Counted from the first letter of the stretch, positions 1 to 8,773 are shown. The stretch is 64,000 nt of DNA from JANRLJ01 sp033762735 (GCA_033762735.1 JANRLJ010000155.1:49687-113686), one strand, 5' to 3'. Translations and numbers: made by a program. The notes: generated from the sequence alone by a model not told the origin.

Positions 1-1
1 C

Positions 2-1378
2 AACTACAACGTCGCGGCCATCAAGGCGCTGGAATTTGTCGGACTGGATAACTTCCGGGCGCTGGCGACCGCGATGGGCATTCGCTTCCGCGATGATGCT
101 GTCTTCGGCCTGACGACGGCGCAAGGCGCGACCGAAGCCAGCCTCTATGACATGACGATTGCCTACGCCACCATCGCCAACAACGGTACGCGGCTGCGAC
201 CGTTCTTCATCAGCCGCATTGTGGACGCGCAGGAAGCCGAAGTGCCGCTGCCCGCCCGGCCAGAGCCAGTTCAGGCCGTTTCGCCGGGGGTGGCCTTCCT
301 GCTGCAGGACATCCTGCGCGATGATGCCGCCCGCCAGCCGACCCACGGGCTGAACTCCGCGCTGAACATCCCCGAACTGAACGGGCGTATCGCCGCGCAG
401 GCCGGAATCAGCGAAGGCGCTCGCGACCTGTGGACGATTGGCTTTACCAATAACCGCGTGGTCGGCGTGTGGATGGGCAACAACAACGGTTCGCCCACCA
501 CCAATGATCGCAATCTGCTGGCCGCCGCCCCCGTCTGGAATCAGGTGATGCGCGCCGCCTTGCAGGAGGAGAACGTCGGGCAGTTCAACCCGCCCACCAA
601 CCTCGTGACGCAGGGGGCGGTCTGCGACCTGACCGGGACGCTGGCCGATAACAACTGCGCTGCCCGCCGCAACGAATGGTGGCTCGTCAGCCAGCCACCG
701 CCAACCACCGCCCAGGGTCTTGTCAGCACCATTCAGGTCGATGCGTGGACGGGGCTGCTGGTGAACCCGACCGTCTGCCCCACCGACGCGATTCCGGTGA
801 CGGTGCTTAACACGACCGACGAAGCCGCCATCAACTGGATCAACACCACCAACGCCGGGCAGCAGTGGGCGCGGCAAGTCGGGCTGACGCTCCCGGTGCA
901 GCGCGCACCAACCGGAACCTGCGACGGCACCAATATTCCGTCTGCCGTCGTCAGCTACCCGACGGGCGGCATCACGCTGCAAAACACCGTCGAGATCACA
1001 GGCATCGCCACTGCGCCGGATTTCGCCAGCTATTCGGTGGAATTCGCGCCCGTGAACACCAATTCGTTCCGGTTGATTACCAACAGCAACCAGCCGCAGA
1101 CCGCGCCCAATTCGGTGCTGGCTCGCTGGGACACCACTGCTGTAACCAACGGCGACTACACACTGCAACTGACAATGATCTCCCAGACCGGGCGGCGTAT
1201 CACCCGGCAGGAGACGGTGCGCATCGCCAACATCCCGCCCACGCCGACTCCAGCACCGCCCACGCCCTTCCCGACACAGCCGCCGCTGATCGTGCCGACC
1301 AATCCGCTGCCGTTCGAGCCGCTGCCGCCGACCAGCGCCAACCCCGCGCCGACGGTCAATCCGCTGGGTGGGTCATAA
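2..1378 (+). CDS. Class A penicillin-binding protein, C-terminal part (5' truncated by window edge)
   Basis: The reading frame is already open at base 2, so the true start lies outside the window. The first residues (NYNVAAIKALEFVG) match the region around the SxN motif of the transpeptidase domain of class A PBPs (murein glycosyltransferase/transpeptidase, acting outside the membrane). Conserved landmarks follow: a GATEASLYDMTIAYATIANNG stretch split over positions 125-187, then a block ending in RDLWTIGFTNN. Two catalytic signatures look altered. SxN reads NYN (bases 2-10), and the KTG that should precede RDxW reads QAG (398-406). After about residue 300 comes an Ig-like or beta-rich segment and a Pro/Thr-rich tail (PTPTPAPPTPFPT). 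The N-terminal glycosyltransferase half cannot be seen. Family assignment is firm; transpeptidase activity is doubtful. Confidence 0.85.
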   Translation, partial: NYNVAAIKALEFVGLDNFRALATAMGIRFRDDAVFGLTTAQGATEASLYDMTIAYATIANNGTRLRPFFISRIVDAQEAEVPLPARPEPVQAVSPGVAFLLQDILRDDAARQPTHGLNSALNIPELNGRIAAQAGISEGARDLWTIGFTNNRVVGVWMGNNNGSPTTNDRNLLAAAPVWNQVMRAALQEENVGQFNPPTNLVTQGAVCDLTGTLADNNCAARRNEWWLVSQPPPTTAQGLVSTIQVDAWTGLLVNPTVCPTDAIPVTVLNTTDEAAINWINTTNAGQQWARQVGLTLPVQRAPTGTCDGTNIPSAVVSYPTGGITLQNTVEITGIATAPDFASYSVEFAPVNTNSFRLITNSNQPQTAPNSVLARWDTTAVTNGDYTLQLTMISQTGRRITRQETVRIANIPPTPTPAPPTPFPTQPPLIVPTNPLPFEPLPPTSANPAPTVNPLGGS

Positions 1379-1399
1379 GCACGACCACAGATGTTTTTC

Positions 1400-1428
1400 G
1401 TAGGGGCGACTCGGCGAGTCGCCCCTAC
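1400..1428. repeat. Palindromic repeat PAL, copy 1
   Basis: A 29-bp near-perfect palindrome with arms GTAGGGGCGACTC / GAGTCGCCCCTAC. It lies in the 46-bp gap between two convergent genes. The last TAG of its minus strand (1425-1427) is the stop codon of the leftward gene. It is identical to the copy at 41676-41704. Confidence 0.9.
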
Positions 1429-4100
1429 TCCCCGCCGTCCTCGCTCTGCTGCAAGCCATCGAAATAGCCCGACATCCAGCGCAGCGCATCAAGCGCATTC
1501 TGTGGGGATTGTTCGCCCGTCAGCAGAGAGCGCTCGGCATCTTCTCCGCTGCGGCGCGGTGCCCTCCCGCGATTTTCTGCCAGCGTCACGACCATCTGCG
1601 CCAGTTCGCGTAAATTCTTCGCCACCACCTTGCGGGCATCGGGCGAAAGCTGCGCCTGATACGCCTCTAACTCCGCGCGGGCAGCGGCCTGATCGAAACC
1701 GCTTCCCTGCCGATTCTCACTGTCGAAGGACACCAGCATCCCCTGAATGAGGTTGTAGGTGGTCGAGACAGCGCTGGCGAATTCGTCCGCCGTGCGTTTG
1801 CCCACAATCCGGCGGACGGCAAGTGTGGTGCTGACGATGTCCTGTTCTTCCTGAGTGAGGCGCTTCGCCAGCCCTTGCAGGCGTGAGGTCGGCTGGGTCT
1901 GCACCCATTCGCGCCACTTGCCCAGCAGTTGAATGCGTGTGCTGGCGCTCCATGTGGTCGCGTCATGCAGCCGATTCAGGTTCTCCGCCAGCGCAGCATC
2001 CTCCGTCAGAGTTTCGATCCACAGCAGCAGCCGCCGGGCAGAGGCACGCGCCACGCCTTCCGCCCTGAACTCATTCGCCGCTTGCAGCATACGCCACAGA
2101 ATATCGGGCGATACCGTAATCGCCGCATTCTGCTGAATCAACCGTGCAGCCTGTTCGATCAGCGGCTGCATCGAACGGTTCCAGGCGCGATTGGCAATCA
2201 GCCGCAGGTACACGTTGACCGCCTGCTGCGGCGTGATCGTCTCATCGCCCATCATCAGCCCGACCACATTCAGGATCGACTCTGGGGTGAAGCCGCTGTT
2301 ATTCAGGGCAGCGGCCAGCAACGCTAATTGATTATCTCGCTGCGCCATCTGCGCGACCAGCGGCCTGTAAAACTCGACCCGCCCTGCCATAATCGAATGG
2401 GAAAGCAGCCGTTCCTGCGTTTCCGGTGGCAGCCAGGCAGCGCCATTTTCTGCAAGGCGCGTTAAAAGCTGTGCTGGTTGATATGGTTCCGGGACATGGC
2501 TGGCGCTGTTGTCGTTGTATAGCCCCCACACGAAATCGAGGTTGGCCGGGGTTATCACCTGCCCCGTGCGCTGGTGGATGGCGCGGGCGACCAGCACCAG
2601 CCCGATCTCTCGCCCCAGTGCCAGCGCGGTTGTAAAGGCTTCGGGATTCCCCTCGCGCAGCGCTGGTCCCAGCGGATAGGTCAGCTTTTCCAGCAGGGCA
2701 TTGTCATCCAGCAGGCGATCAACCCAGCCAGGGACGCGCCGCGCCGCCAGAATCAGCAGTTGATGGCCGAGCGCTCCATCATCATGCGCCCGCTTCTGCG
2801 CCGCCTGTAACCCCTGCTGGAGCACTTGGCTGAGTTGATAGGTGGCCGGTTCGCGGGCGATCAGTTGCAGCCAACTGATGAAGGTGTCATTGTCCGCATC
2901 GTTGATGGCGACATTGAGTGACACCGCCGCCGCCGCTTTCAGCCGGGGCAGCCAGCGCTCATCAAGCCCCTGGCTCAGCCGTGCGCGGATGAACGAATAC
3001 ACAGCATCCGGCTCGTTATTCAGCGCTTGGGTCAACTGCTGATTGAACCGTGCATCCAGTTCTGCGTCCTCGTCCATCGCACGGGTCACGATTTCGGCGG
3101 CTTCCGCGTCGCGTTCCTCCAGCGCATACGCCAGCAGCCGTTCCAGATAGCGAACGCGGGTCGCACCCTCCGGCGGCGCTGCACCGCGCAGAATTGCCCT
3201 GACCTCCGCAGCAGACACATCCCCCTCCCCGATCACACGCTGATCGAACTGATAGCGCTCTGTCACCAGTCGCAGCCTCTCGCTAAGGCTCGTATCTCGA
3301 CCGGGAATCAACTGTGACGCCAGCACATCCAGCGCTCGTAGTTCCGCCGCGAAGGCTTTCAACTCGCCCTGCCACAGCGTCGTCAGCAGTTGCACATAAG
3401 GATGGACAGGCAGCGCCTCCGGCAGGGTCAGGCCTGTGGCAAGCTGACTCGCTTCGACCTGATTTTTTTCTACGCTCAGGTCAGTTTCGGTAAACAGAAC
3501 ACCGACCTGGACGGGACGGGTGCTGTTGGTGGAGAAGGTGAAATCCACGCGGGTACTGGCGGGCAGCAGCAGCATAAGCGCCTGAACCAGTTCCAGTCGT
3601 GCGTTCAGATCGGGGGAAAAGTCGCGCAGTGCCAGCCCGCGTTCGTCCAGCGCGGCGCTGAGCAGATCAAACAAGGGCTGCATCTCCCCGCTGGTCAGGC
3701 GGCCAAGCACACTTTCCAGCACGACCGTGCGGCGTTCGCCCGTCCAGGTCGGCATAGGCGGCACGTCCAGGGGCGGCAGCGGCGCGGCCTGTGCATCCTG
3801 TGGCACAGCCTGGGTGGTGATTTCCAGCAGTGAGCGCACATTGTCCACCAGACCCCGGTAGATATCGGACGGCAGGACGACGAAGTGATAGAGGCGTTTT
3901 TCTTCGCCCCACGCCCGCACCAGCCCGAACTGGTCGTCCAGCGGGCCAAAGAGACCAACGGCCTGTGCGCCGGAGGGCATCGGCTCAACCGGGTTTTGCG
4001 CCTGCCAGAAGTCTATCTGCTCTGGGGAAAGCGTTTCAGTACGGGCAAGAACCCCATCCTGAGTCAAGAAAAAATGTGCCAGCGTACTGTCTGGGAACAC
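1425..4100 (-). CDS. Unknown 891-residue protein, mostly alpha-helical
   Basis: I do not recognise this family. The start is GTG at 4100; the upstream region has no strong ribosome binding site but I see no better start nearby. There is no signal peptide or membrane segment, so it is probably cytoplasmic. The first 120 residues look like a mixed alpha/beta domain (HFFLTQDGVLARTE, YHFVVLPSDIYRGL). The rest is Ala/Leu/Gln/Arg-rich with the texture of a long helical repeat or scaffold. The N-terminal pattern loosely recalls GTPase-associated adaptor domains of bacterial conflict systems, but no GTPase gene is nearby and I would not rely on it. The stop codon is supplied by the palindromic repeat at 1400-1428. 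It is transcribed alone, convergent with the PBP. Confidence 0.8.
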   Translation of the reverse strand: MFPDSTLAHFFLTQDGVLARTETLSPEQIDFWQAQNPVEPMPSGAQAVGLFGPLDDQFGLVRAWGEEKRLYHFVVLPSDIYRGLVDNVRSLLEITTQAVPQDAQAAPLPPLDVPPMPTWTGERRTVVLESVLGRLTSGEMQPLFDLLSAALDERGLALRDFSPDLNARLELVQALMLLLPASTRVDFTFSTNSTRPVQVGVLFTETDLSVEKNQVEASQLATGLTLPEALPVHPYVQLLTTLWQGELKAFAAELRALDVLASQLIPGRDTSLSERLRLVTERYQFDQRVIGEGDVSAAEVRAILRGAAPPEGATRVRYLERLLAYALEERDAEAAEIVTRAMDEDAELDARFNQQLTQALNNEPDAVYSFIRARLSQGLDERWLPRLKAAAAVSLNVAINDADNDTFISWLQLIAREPATYQLSQVLQQGLQAAQKRAHDDGALGHQLLILAARRVPGWVDRLLDDNALLEKLTYPLGPALREGNPEAFTTALALGREIGLVLVARAIHQRTGQVITPANLDFVWGLYNDNSASHVPEPYQPAQLLTRLAENGAAWLPPETQERLLSHSIMAGRVEFYRPLVAQMAQRDNQLALLAAALNNSGFTPESILNVVGLMMGDETITPQQAVNVYLRLIANRAWNRSMQPLIEQAARLIQQNAAITVSPDILWRMLQAANEFRAEGVARASARRLLLWIETLTEDAALAENLNRLHDATTWSASTRIQLLGKWREWVQTQPTSRLQGLAKRLTQEEQDIVSTTLAVRRIVGKRTADEFASAVSTTYNLIQGMLVSFDSENRQGSGFDQAAARAELEAYQAQLSPDARKVVAKNLRELAQMVVTLAENRGRAPRRSGEDAERSLLTGEQSPQNALDALRWMSGYFDGLQQSEDGGE

Positions 4101-4193
4101 GTTTCAATCCGTTCGTCGTGCGGGAACACGCTCATTTTAATAGAGTGTAAGGTTGTTTGCACGAGTTACCCCAAAACCATAGCCAGTTGACCC

Positions 4194-4820
4194 TCAGTCA
4201 AAGTCGGTTGGCAGATCGGGCTGGCGGTGATGCTCGAAGAAGCGTTTGAGCTGCCGATGAGTCACCCGCCCCAGCGATAACTCCTGTGGGATTTCGTCTT
4301 CCTTGAAGAATGCGACTTCGGACGTTTCCAGGCTGCCCTGCGCCGTACCCCCGGTCAGTTCGCACAGGAAAAATACTTTGTAGATATAGTAAAAGTCCGG
4401 GGGCTGATCCTGACGGGTTTTGTCATAAAGCGCCAGCAGCTTAACCGGACGTGTGCGGTAGCCGGACTCCTCGAAGATTTCGCGCACAGTCGCTTCCGAG
4501 GGTGTCTCGTTCACATCTGCCCAGCCGCCGGGGAGCGTCCAGCGATGCGAGTCGGACGTTTCGCGCACCATCAGGACGGCATCATCTTTAAACACCACCC
4601 CGCGCACATCGACTTTGGGTGTCCCCGGCCCGACATTTCCGGCGAACAGACCGCGCACCAGTTCATCATCGGCTTCGCTCAGGGAAGCGGCCATTTCTGC
4701 CGCAAGGTCTAAAAGCTGCTGATAACGCTGCTGATCGTAGGGGTTCTGTGTGTAGGACAGCCCGGTCTGGGCAAGGCTTTCCAGCAGGCGCACCCATCCC
4801 AACCACTTTGGCTCGCTCAA
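4194..4820 (-). CDS. NUDIX hydrolase with N-terminal helical domain (ADP-ribose pyrophosphatase-like)
   Basis: The 208-residue protein has an N-terminal helical domain typical of the Nudix_hydro_N family (residues 1-60: PKWLGWVRLLESLAQTGL...RYQQLLDLAAEMA) and a complete Nudix box at residues about 98-120 (GGW...E...REIFEESGY) for the divalent metal. Relatives hydrolyse ADP-ribose or similar nucleoside diphosphate compounds. I place the start at TTG 4820 because it follows AGGAG by six bases and gives the usual MSEPKWL N terminus. The in-frame ATG at 4883 lies upstream within repeat DNA (palindrome at 4852-4876) and would add residues encoded by that repeat. It lies downstream of the response regulator gene on the same strand, but the repeat separates them. 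Confidence 0.88.
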   Translation of the reverse strand: MSEPKWLGWVRLLESLAQTGLSYTQNPYDQQRYQQLLDLAAEMAASLSEADDELVRGLFAGNVGPGTPKVDVRGVVFKDDAVLMVRETSDSHRWTLPGGWADVNETPSEATVREIFEESGYRTRPVKLLALYDKTRQDQPPDFYYIYKVFFLCELTGGTAQGSLETSEVAFFKEDEIPQELSLGRVTHRQLKRFFEHHRQPDLPTDFD

Positions 4821-4851
4821 GCCGATCTCCTGTTTTTGTGAGGGAATCAAT

Positions 4852-4876
4852 AAGGGCGACTCGGTGAGCCGCCCTT
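4852..4876. repeat. Palindromic repeat PAL, copy 2
   Basis: A 25-bp shorter and slightly degenerate copy (AAGGGCGACTC / GAGCCGCCCTT). It sits between the response regulator stop and the NUDIX start, and is read through by the upstream extension of the NUDIX frame. Confidence 0.85.
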
Positions 4877-4907
4877 GTATCATAACAGGTTATCCGACCA
4901 ATCCGTC

Positions 4908-5594
4908 TTAACGGTTGGCGAAGCGGTAGCCGACGCCGCGGGAGGTGAGGATATAATCGGGCTGGTCGGGGTTGGTTTCGATCTTCTGGCGCAGGTAATG
5001 GATGTACAGCTTGAGGCTGTCAATCGCGTCGGAATATTCCTCGCCCCAGGCCTGCGTCACCAGTTCGGTGCGGGTGACGACGCGCCCAGCATTGCGCACG
5101 AGCACACCCAGCAGGTTAAATTCCTTCGGCGTCAGGTGCTTGATCTCGTTGCGGACGTAGACCTCGCGGTTCATGAAGTTGATGCGGAAGTCCCCACCGT
5201 CGAAGACCAGTTCCTCGCTCATGTTGGGGCGGGGCGAACGGCGCAGATGGGCTTTCACGCGGGCGACCAGTTCATCGTTGTCATAGGGCTTGACGACATA
5301 ATCATCCGCGCCCATCTCCAGCCCCTTCACCACGTCCTTTACGTCACCGCGCGCCGTCAGGAAAATGATCGGCACGTCGGACATTTCGCGCAGTCGCTTG
5401 CACACTTCCCAGCCGTCCATATCGGGCATCATGATGTCCAGCAGGACGAGATCGGGCTGGTAGCGGTAGGCTTTGCGCAGGCCTTCTTCTGCCCGATAGG
5501 CTTTGATAATCTCAAAACCGCGTCGTTCAAGCAGCATCCCAATGAGCTGCACAGTTGGTTCTTCATCGTCGATAACGAGTATTTTTTCTGCCAT
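4908..5594 (-). CDS. OmpR/PhoB-family response regulator
   Basis: This 228-residue DNA-binding regulator has a receiver domain (residues 1-120) with the acidic pocket at D9-D10, phospho-acceptor D53 (LVLLDIMMPD), the FLTAR threonine and the VKPYD lysine. A C-terminal winged-helix domain follows (KHLTPKEFNLLGVLVRN ... YILTSRGVGYRF). I chose ATG 5594 (MAEKILVIDDEEP), the usual start of the family; upstream in-frame codons would add seven unrelated residues. No histidine kinase is adjacent, so it is an orphan regulator here. The only kinase-type sensor in the window is the hybrid at 36.8 kb. Confidence 0.93.
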   Translation of the reverse strand: MAEKILVIDDEEPTVQLIGMLLERRGFEIIKAYRAEEGLRKAYRYQPDLVLLDIMMPDMDGWEVCKRLREMSDVPIIFLTARGDVKDVVKGLEMGADDYVVKPYDNDELVARVKAHLRRSPRPNMSEELVFDGGDFRINFMNREVYVRNEIKHLTPKEFNLLGVLVRNAGRVVTRTELVTQAWGEEYSDAIDSLKLYIHYLRQKIETNPDQPDYILTSRGVGYRFANR

Positions 5595-5948
5595 GTGGGA
5601 CGTTGCTCCGTACAACCAGGACGCGACAAACGCTTAACCGAATGCTCACAATTTATCACGGTGCGATATACAGTGCAAGTGGGCTAACAGTAGGCGTATC
5701 GTTAGCAATGCGTTTGTATAGAAAATTTTATGCTTGGAATAGCTGTAAAAGCCGTAAGAATTTTCCAACGCAGGGGGCAGCAAACGTTTGTGTGCTTTTG
5801 CGGCATGTGCAGCGCGGGCGGCAAGGGGTTATTATTAGCACAAATGGCTGAAGCATAGAGCTTCAGATTCAAAATTCTGGCGCTCTTTGCGTCTTGGCGG
5901 TCCAATCGTTTGAACAATCTTTTGTCGTCTACGAAGGACAATCACCCC
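5595..5948. other. Intergenic region with a dispersed repeat, no gene
   Basis: This 354-bp gap between divergent genes is AT-richer than its flanks. Positions 5880-5908 hold a copy of the CTTTGCGTC/GGCGGT(T/C)CAATCG repeat. The rest should contain both promoters, but I see no convincing -35/-10 pair. Short open frames here are not supported. Confidence 0.6.
5880..5908. repeat. Dispersed repeat CTTTGCGTC...GGCGG, copy
   Basis: The segment GCGCTCTTTGCGTCTTGGCGG followed by TCCAATCG closely matches positions 50556-50585 and more loosely 29022-29092. Confidence 0.75.
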
Positions 5949-6737
5949 TTGAAAGCGATCATTACGGGCGCAAGCGGTACTGTCGGGCGTGCACTCCGTC
6001 AGGAAATCGAAGCGCAGGGCGGCACTGCCATCCCCTGGCAGCGCGACCAGACCCCGATTGATGACTACGCCGCGATGGAAGCGTTTGTGCGCCAGCATCA
6101 GCCGGACGCGCTGTTTCATCTGGCCGTGCCGTCACAATCGACGGGCCGCGCAGACGAGGGGCGGCTGGTCAACATCCACTGGACGGGTGAACTGGCTTGG
6201 ATCTGCCGCCAGTTGGGCATTCGCTTCGTCTTCATCAGCACAGTGATGGTGTATACGGATGATGCGGTCGGCCCCTTTACGCCCGACACACCACCGGACG
6301 CCGCCGAAGGCTATGGCTATGAAAAGCGGCAGGCGGAAGACCGCGCTTTCTACCAGAACCCGGAAACCGTCGTCGCGCGGCTGGGCTGGCAGATCGGCGA
6401 AGGGGCAGGCTCCAACAATATGATTGATTTCTTCGAGCGGCAGATGCAGGAAAATGGGCAGATAACCGCCAGCCGCCGCTGGTATCCGGCCTGCTCGTTT
6501 GTGGTGGATACCGCCTCGGCGCTGATTCAGCTTGCGGCCATGCCCGCCGGTTTGTACCTGGTGAACTCCAACACCCGCTGGACGTTCGATGAAATCGCTG
6601 TCGCGCTAAACGAACATCACGGCGACCGCTGGAGGATTGTGCCGAACGATGATTTTGTCTACGACCAGCGCATGATCGACCCACGTGTACCGATTGCGCC
6701 GCTGAACGAGCGCCTGCCGAATCTGCCACGTAAATAA
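5949..6737 (+). CDS. RmlD-like SDR / NAD(P)-dependent sugar-nucleotide reductase family protein
   Basis: The 262-residue extended SDR has a glycine-rich nucleotide-binding turn at its N terminus (MKAIITGASGTVGRAL). It also shows a downstream FISTVMVYTD strand and a YxxxK-like site (YGYEKRQAE) that supplies catalytic Tyr and Lys. Relatives such as dTDP-4-dehydrorhamnose reductase act on nucleotide sugars; the exact substrate is not evident. I start it at TTG 5949 because the family begins right at the Rossmann strand and AAGGA lies about ten bases upstream. Upstream in-frame TTG codons would prepend residues overlapping repeat DNA. It is monocistronic, 94 bp ahead of the formate-tetrahydrofolate ligase gene. 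Confidence 0.82.
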   Translation: MKAIITGASGTVGRALRQEIEAQGGTAIPWQRDQTPIDDYAAMEAFVRQHQPDALFHLAVPSQSTGRADEGRLVNIHWTGELAWICRQLGIRFVFISTVMVYTDDAVGPFTPDTPPDAAEGYGYEKRQAEDRAFYQNPETVVARLGWQIGEGAGSNNMIDFFERQMQENGQITASRRWYPACSFVVDTASALIQLAAMPAGLYLVNSNTRWTFDEIAVALNEHHGDRWRIVPNDDFVYDQRMIDPRVPIAPLNERLPNLPRK

Positions 6738-6831
6738 ATCGGAATTAGCAAGTTGCCGTTCAATAAACGACGAAATACGGATAACTAAAAACTGATTACT
6801 GTCAACTACTCGCAACTGAAAGGTTCCCCCA

Positions 6832-8532
6832 ATGCTCTCCGATCTTGCCATTGCCCAGCAGGCCAGTCTGAAACATATCCATGAAATCGCCGACATGATG
6901 GGGCTTTCCCCGGACGACATCGACCTCTACGGCAGCCCCCACGTCGCCAAGTTCCGACTGGATGTGCTGGACAAGCTCAAAGACCGCCCGAACGCCCGCT
7001 ATATCGACGTGACCGCCATTACGCCGACCCCACTCGGTGAAGGGAAATCCACCACCACCGTCGGCCTCGGTCAAGCCTTAAACGTGATCGGCAAACGCGC
7101 CACCATCACCCTGCGCCAGCCTTCGCAGGGGCCGACCTTCGGCATCAAAGGTGGCGCGGCGGGCGGTGGCTATTCGCAGGTCGTGCCGATGGAGACGTTC
7201 AATCTGCATCTCACAGGCGATATTCACGCCGTCACGGCGGCCAATAATCTGCTGGCCGCGATGATCGATAACCGCCTGATGCGCGGCAATCCGCTCAATA
7301 TCGATGCCGACAGCATCACATGGAAACGGGTGCTTGATGTGAACGACCGGGCACTGCGCGACATCATCATCGGCCTGGGCGGGAAGACCGAAGGCGGCGT
7401 GGTGCGCCAGACTGGGTTCGATATTGCCGTCGCCAGCGAGGTGATGGCGATTCTGGCGCTGACGACTTCCATTCAGGACATGCGGGAGCGCTTCGGGCGA
7501 ATCGTGATCGGACTGACCCACGACAAAAAACCTGTGACGGCGGAGCAGATCGGCGCGGCGGGCGCGATGACCGTGCTGATGAAAGAGGCCATCCGCCCGA
7601 ACCTGCTGCAAACGCTGGAGAACACGCCCGCGATTGTCCACGCCGGCCCATTCGCCAACATCGCGCCGGGGCAAAGCAGCGTTCTGGGTGATCTGATCGG
7701 CATTAAATGTGGCGATTATCTGGTAACGGAATCGGGCTTCGGGGCAGATATTGGTGCGGAAAAGTTTTTCAACATCAAGTGCCGCGCCAGCGGACTCAAG
7801 CCCGACGCTGCCGTACTGGTCGTGACAGTACGCGCCCTCAAAAGCCACAGCGGGCGCTTTAAGGTGGTTGCGGGGAAGGCGCTGCCGCCGGAAATGCTGG
7901 AACGCGACGTGGAAGCGGTGGAAGTCGGCGCGGCCAACCTCATCAAGCAGATCGAAAATGTGGCGCTGCACGGCGTTACTCCTGTGGTGGCGATCAACGT
8001 CTTCAGCACCGACCATCCAGAAGAAATCGAGGCCATCAAGCGCATCTCGATTGAAGCAGGTGCGCTGGGTGCGGCGGTGTCGCGCCATCATGCCGAGGGC
8101 GGCAAGGGGGCGATGGAACTTGCGGAGATGGTCGTGCAGGCCGCGGAAACCCCGAGCGAGTTCCGCTATCTGTACGATGTGAATCAGCCGATTAAGGCCA
8201 AGATCGAGGCCATTGCCACACGGATTTACGGCGCGGCGGGTGTGGCTTACGAACCCACCGCCGAACGCCAGATTCGAGATTATGAGGCCAACGGCTTCGG
8301 CAGCCTGCCGATCTGCATGGCGAAAACCCACCTCAGCCTGAGCCATGACCCGACGCTGAAAGGCGCGCCAAAAGGCTTTACGCTGCCCATCCGTGAAGTG
8401 CGTGCCAGCGTCGGCGCGGGCTTCATCTATCCGCTGTGCGGTGACATGCGGACGATGCCCGGCCTGTCGGAGCATCCCGCCGCCGAACAGGTCGATCTTG
8501 ACGAGTATGGGAATGTGGTGGGGTTGTTCTAA
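6832..8532 (+). CDS. fhs: Formate--tetrahydrofolate ligase
   Basis: This 566-residue enzyme makes 10-formyl-THF from formate, ATP and tetrahydrofolate in one-carbon metabolism (and the methyl branch of the Wood-Ljungdahl pathway where present). The N terminus carries the P-loop TPLGEGKSTTT (about residues 65-75). The typical blocks GPTFGIKGGAAGGGYSQVVP, a GDIHA...ANNLLAAMIDN segment and a C-terminal AGAGFIYPLCG-like GAGFIYPLCGDM are present. Length matches the family (about 555). No other C1 gene is adjacent, so it appears free-standing. The upstream leader carries a short TAACTxxxACTGATTACTG-type simple repeat. A GGTATTG/CAATACC hairpin directly follows the stop. Confidence 0.97.
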   Translation: MLSDLAIAQQASLKHIHEIADMMGLSPDDIDLYGSPHVAKFRLDVLDKLKDRPNARYIDVTAITPTPLGEGKSTTTVGLGQALNVIGKRATITLRQPSQGPTFGIKGGAAGGGYSQVVPMETFNLHLTGDIHAVTAANNLLAAMIDNRLMRGNPLNIDADSITWKRVLDVNDRALRDIIIGLGGKTEGGVVRQTGFDIAVASEVMAILALTTSIQDMRERFGRIVIGLTHDKKPVTAEQIGAAGAMTVLMKEAIRPNLLQTLENTPAIVHAGPFANIAPGQSSVLGDLIGIKCGDYLVTESGFGADIGAEKFFNIKCRASGLKPDAAVLVVTVRALKSHSGRFKVVAGKALPPEMLERDVEAVEVGAANLIKQIENVALHGVTPVVAINVFSTDHPEEIEAIKRISIEAGALGAAVSRHHAEGGKGAMELAEMVVQAAETPSEFRYLYDVNQPIKAKIEAIATRIYGAAGVAYEPTAERQIRDYEANGFGSLPICMAKTHLSLSHDPTLKGAPKGFTLPIREVRASVGAGFIYPLCGDMRTMPGLSEHPAAEQVDLDEYGNVVGLF

Positions 8533-8533
8533 A

Positions 8534-8558
8534 GGTATTGAAGACAATACCCTTTCCC
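8534..8558 (+). terminator. Possible terminator hairpin after fhs
   Basis: GGTATTG-AAGA-CAATACC forms a 7-bp stem, flanked by AAA and CTTT that extend it imperfectly. It has no strong U tract, so it is a weak terminator candidate. Confidence 0.4.
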
Positions 8559-8603
8559 AGAGCGTTTGTATCAGAACTCGACAACACTCTAAAAAAATTT
8601 TTT

Positions 8604-8681
8604 GAACCACAAAGTCACGAAGGACACGAAGACAAGGTAAAGAATCTTTGTGACCTTTGCGCCTTCGTGGTTGGTGTTGTT
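8604..8681. repeat. Imperfect inverted repeat (AACCACAAAG... / ...CTTCGTGGTT)
   Basis: The left arm starting at 8606 (GAACCACAAAGTCACGAAGG) is imperfectly complementary to the right arm ending at about 8681 (CTTTGCGCCTTCGTGGTT). It resembles the element at 29022-29092 and belongs to the same repeat style as the CTTTGCGTC family. Confidence 0.65.
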
Positions 8682-8744
8682 ATTGATCTCTTTTGGACTA
8701 TTCGTGGAATTTGATGCGTTTCCTGTGGCCTTTCCTGAACCTCC

Positions 8745-8773
8745 TTGACACCAGTTCTCAGGTATGCTATGGT
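8745..8773 (+). promoter_or_regulatory. Strong sigma-70-type promoter upstream of tRNA-like sequences
   Basis: TTGACA (8745-8750), a 17-bp spacer and TATGGT (8768-8773) preceded by TGC (extended -10). Transcription would begin near 8780, only about 45 bp before a tRNA 3' half and 350 bp before the nearest protein gene. This suggests an RNA product. Confidence 0.65.

Noticed and set aside
7078..8610. Long open frame antisense to formate-tetrahydrofolate ligase.
   Set aside because: It mirrors a highly conserved gene in high-GC DNA, has no ribosome binding site and no recognisable domain. The same applies to the long antisense frames at 14163-15587, 20624-22288, 38140-39834 and 61800-63542.
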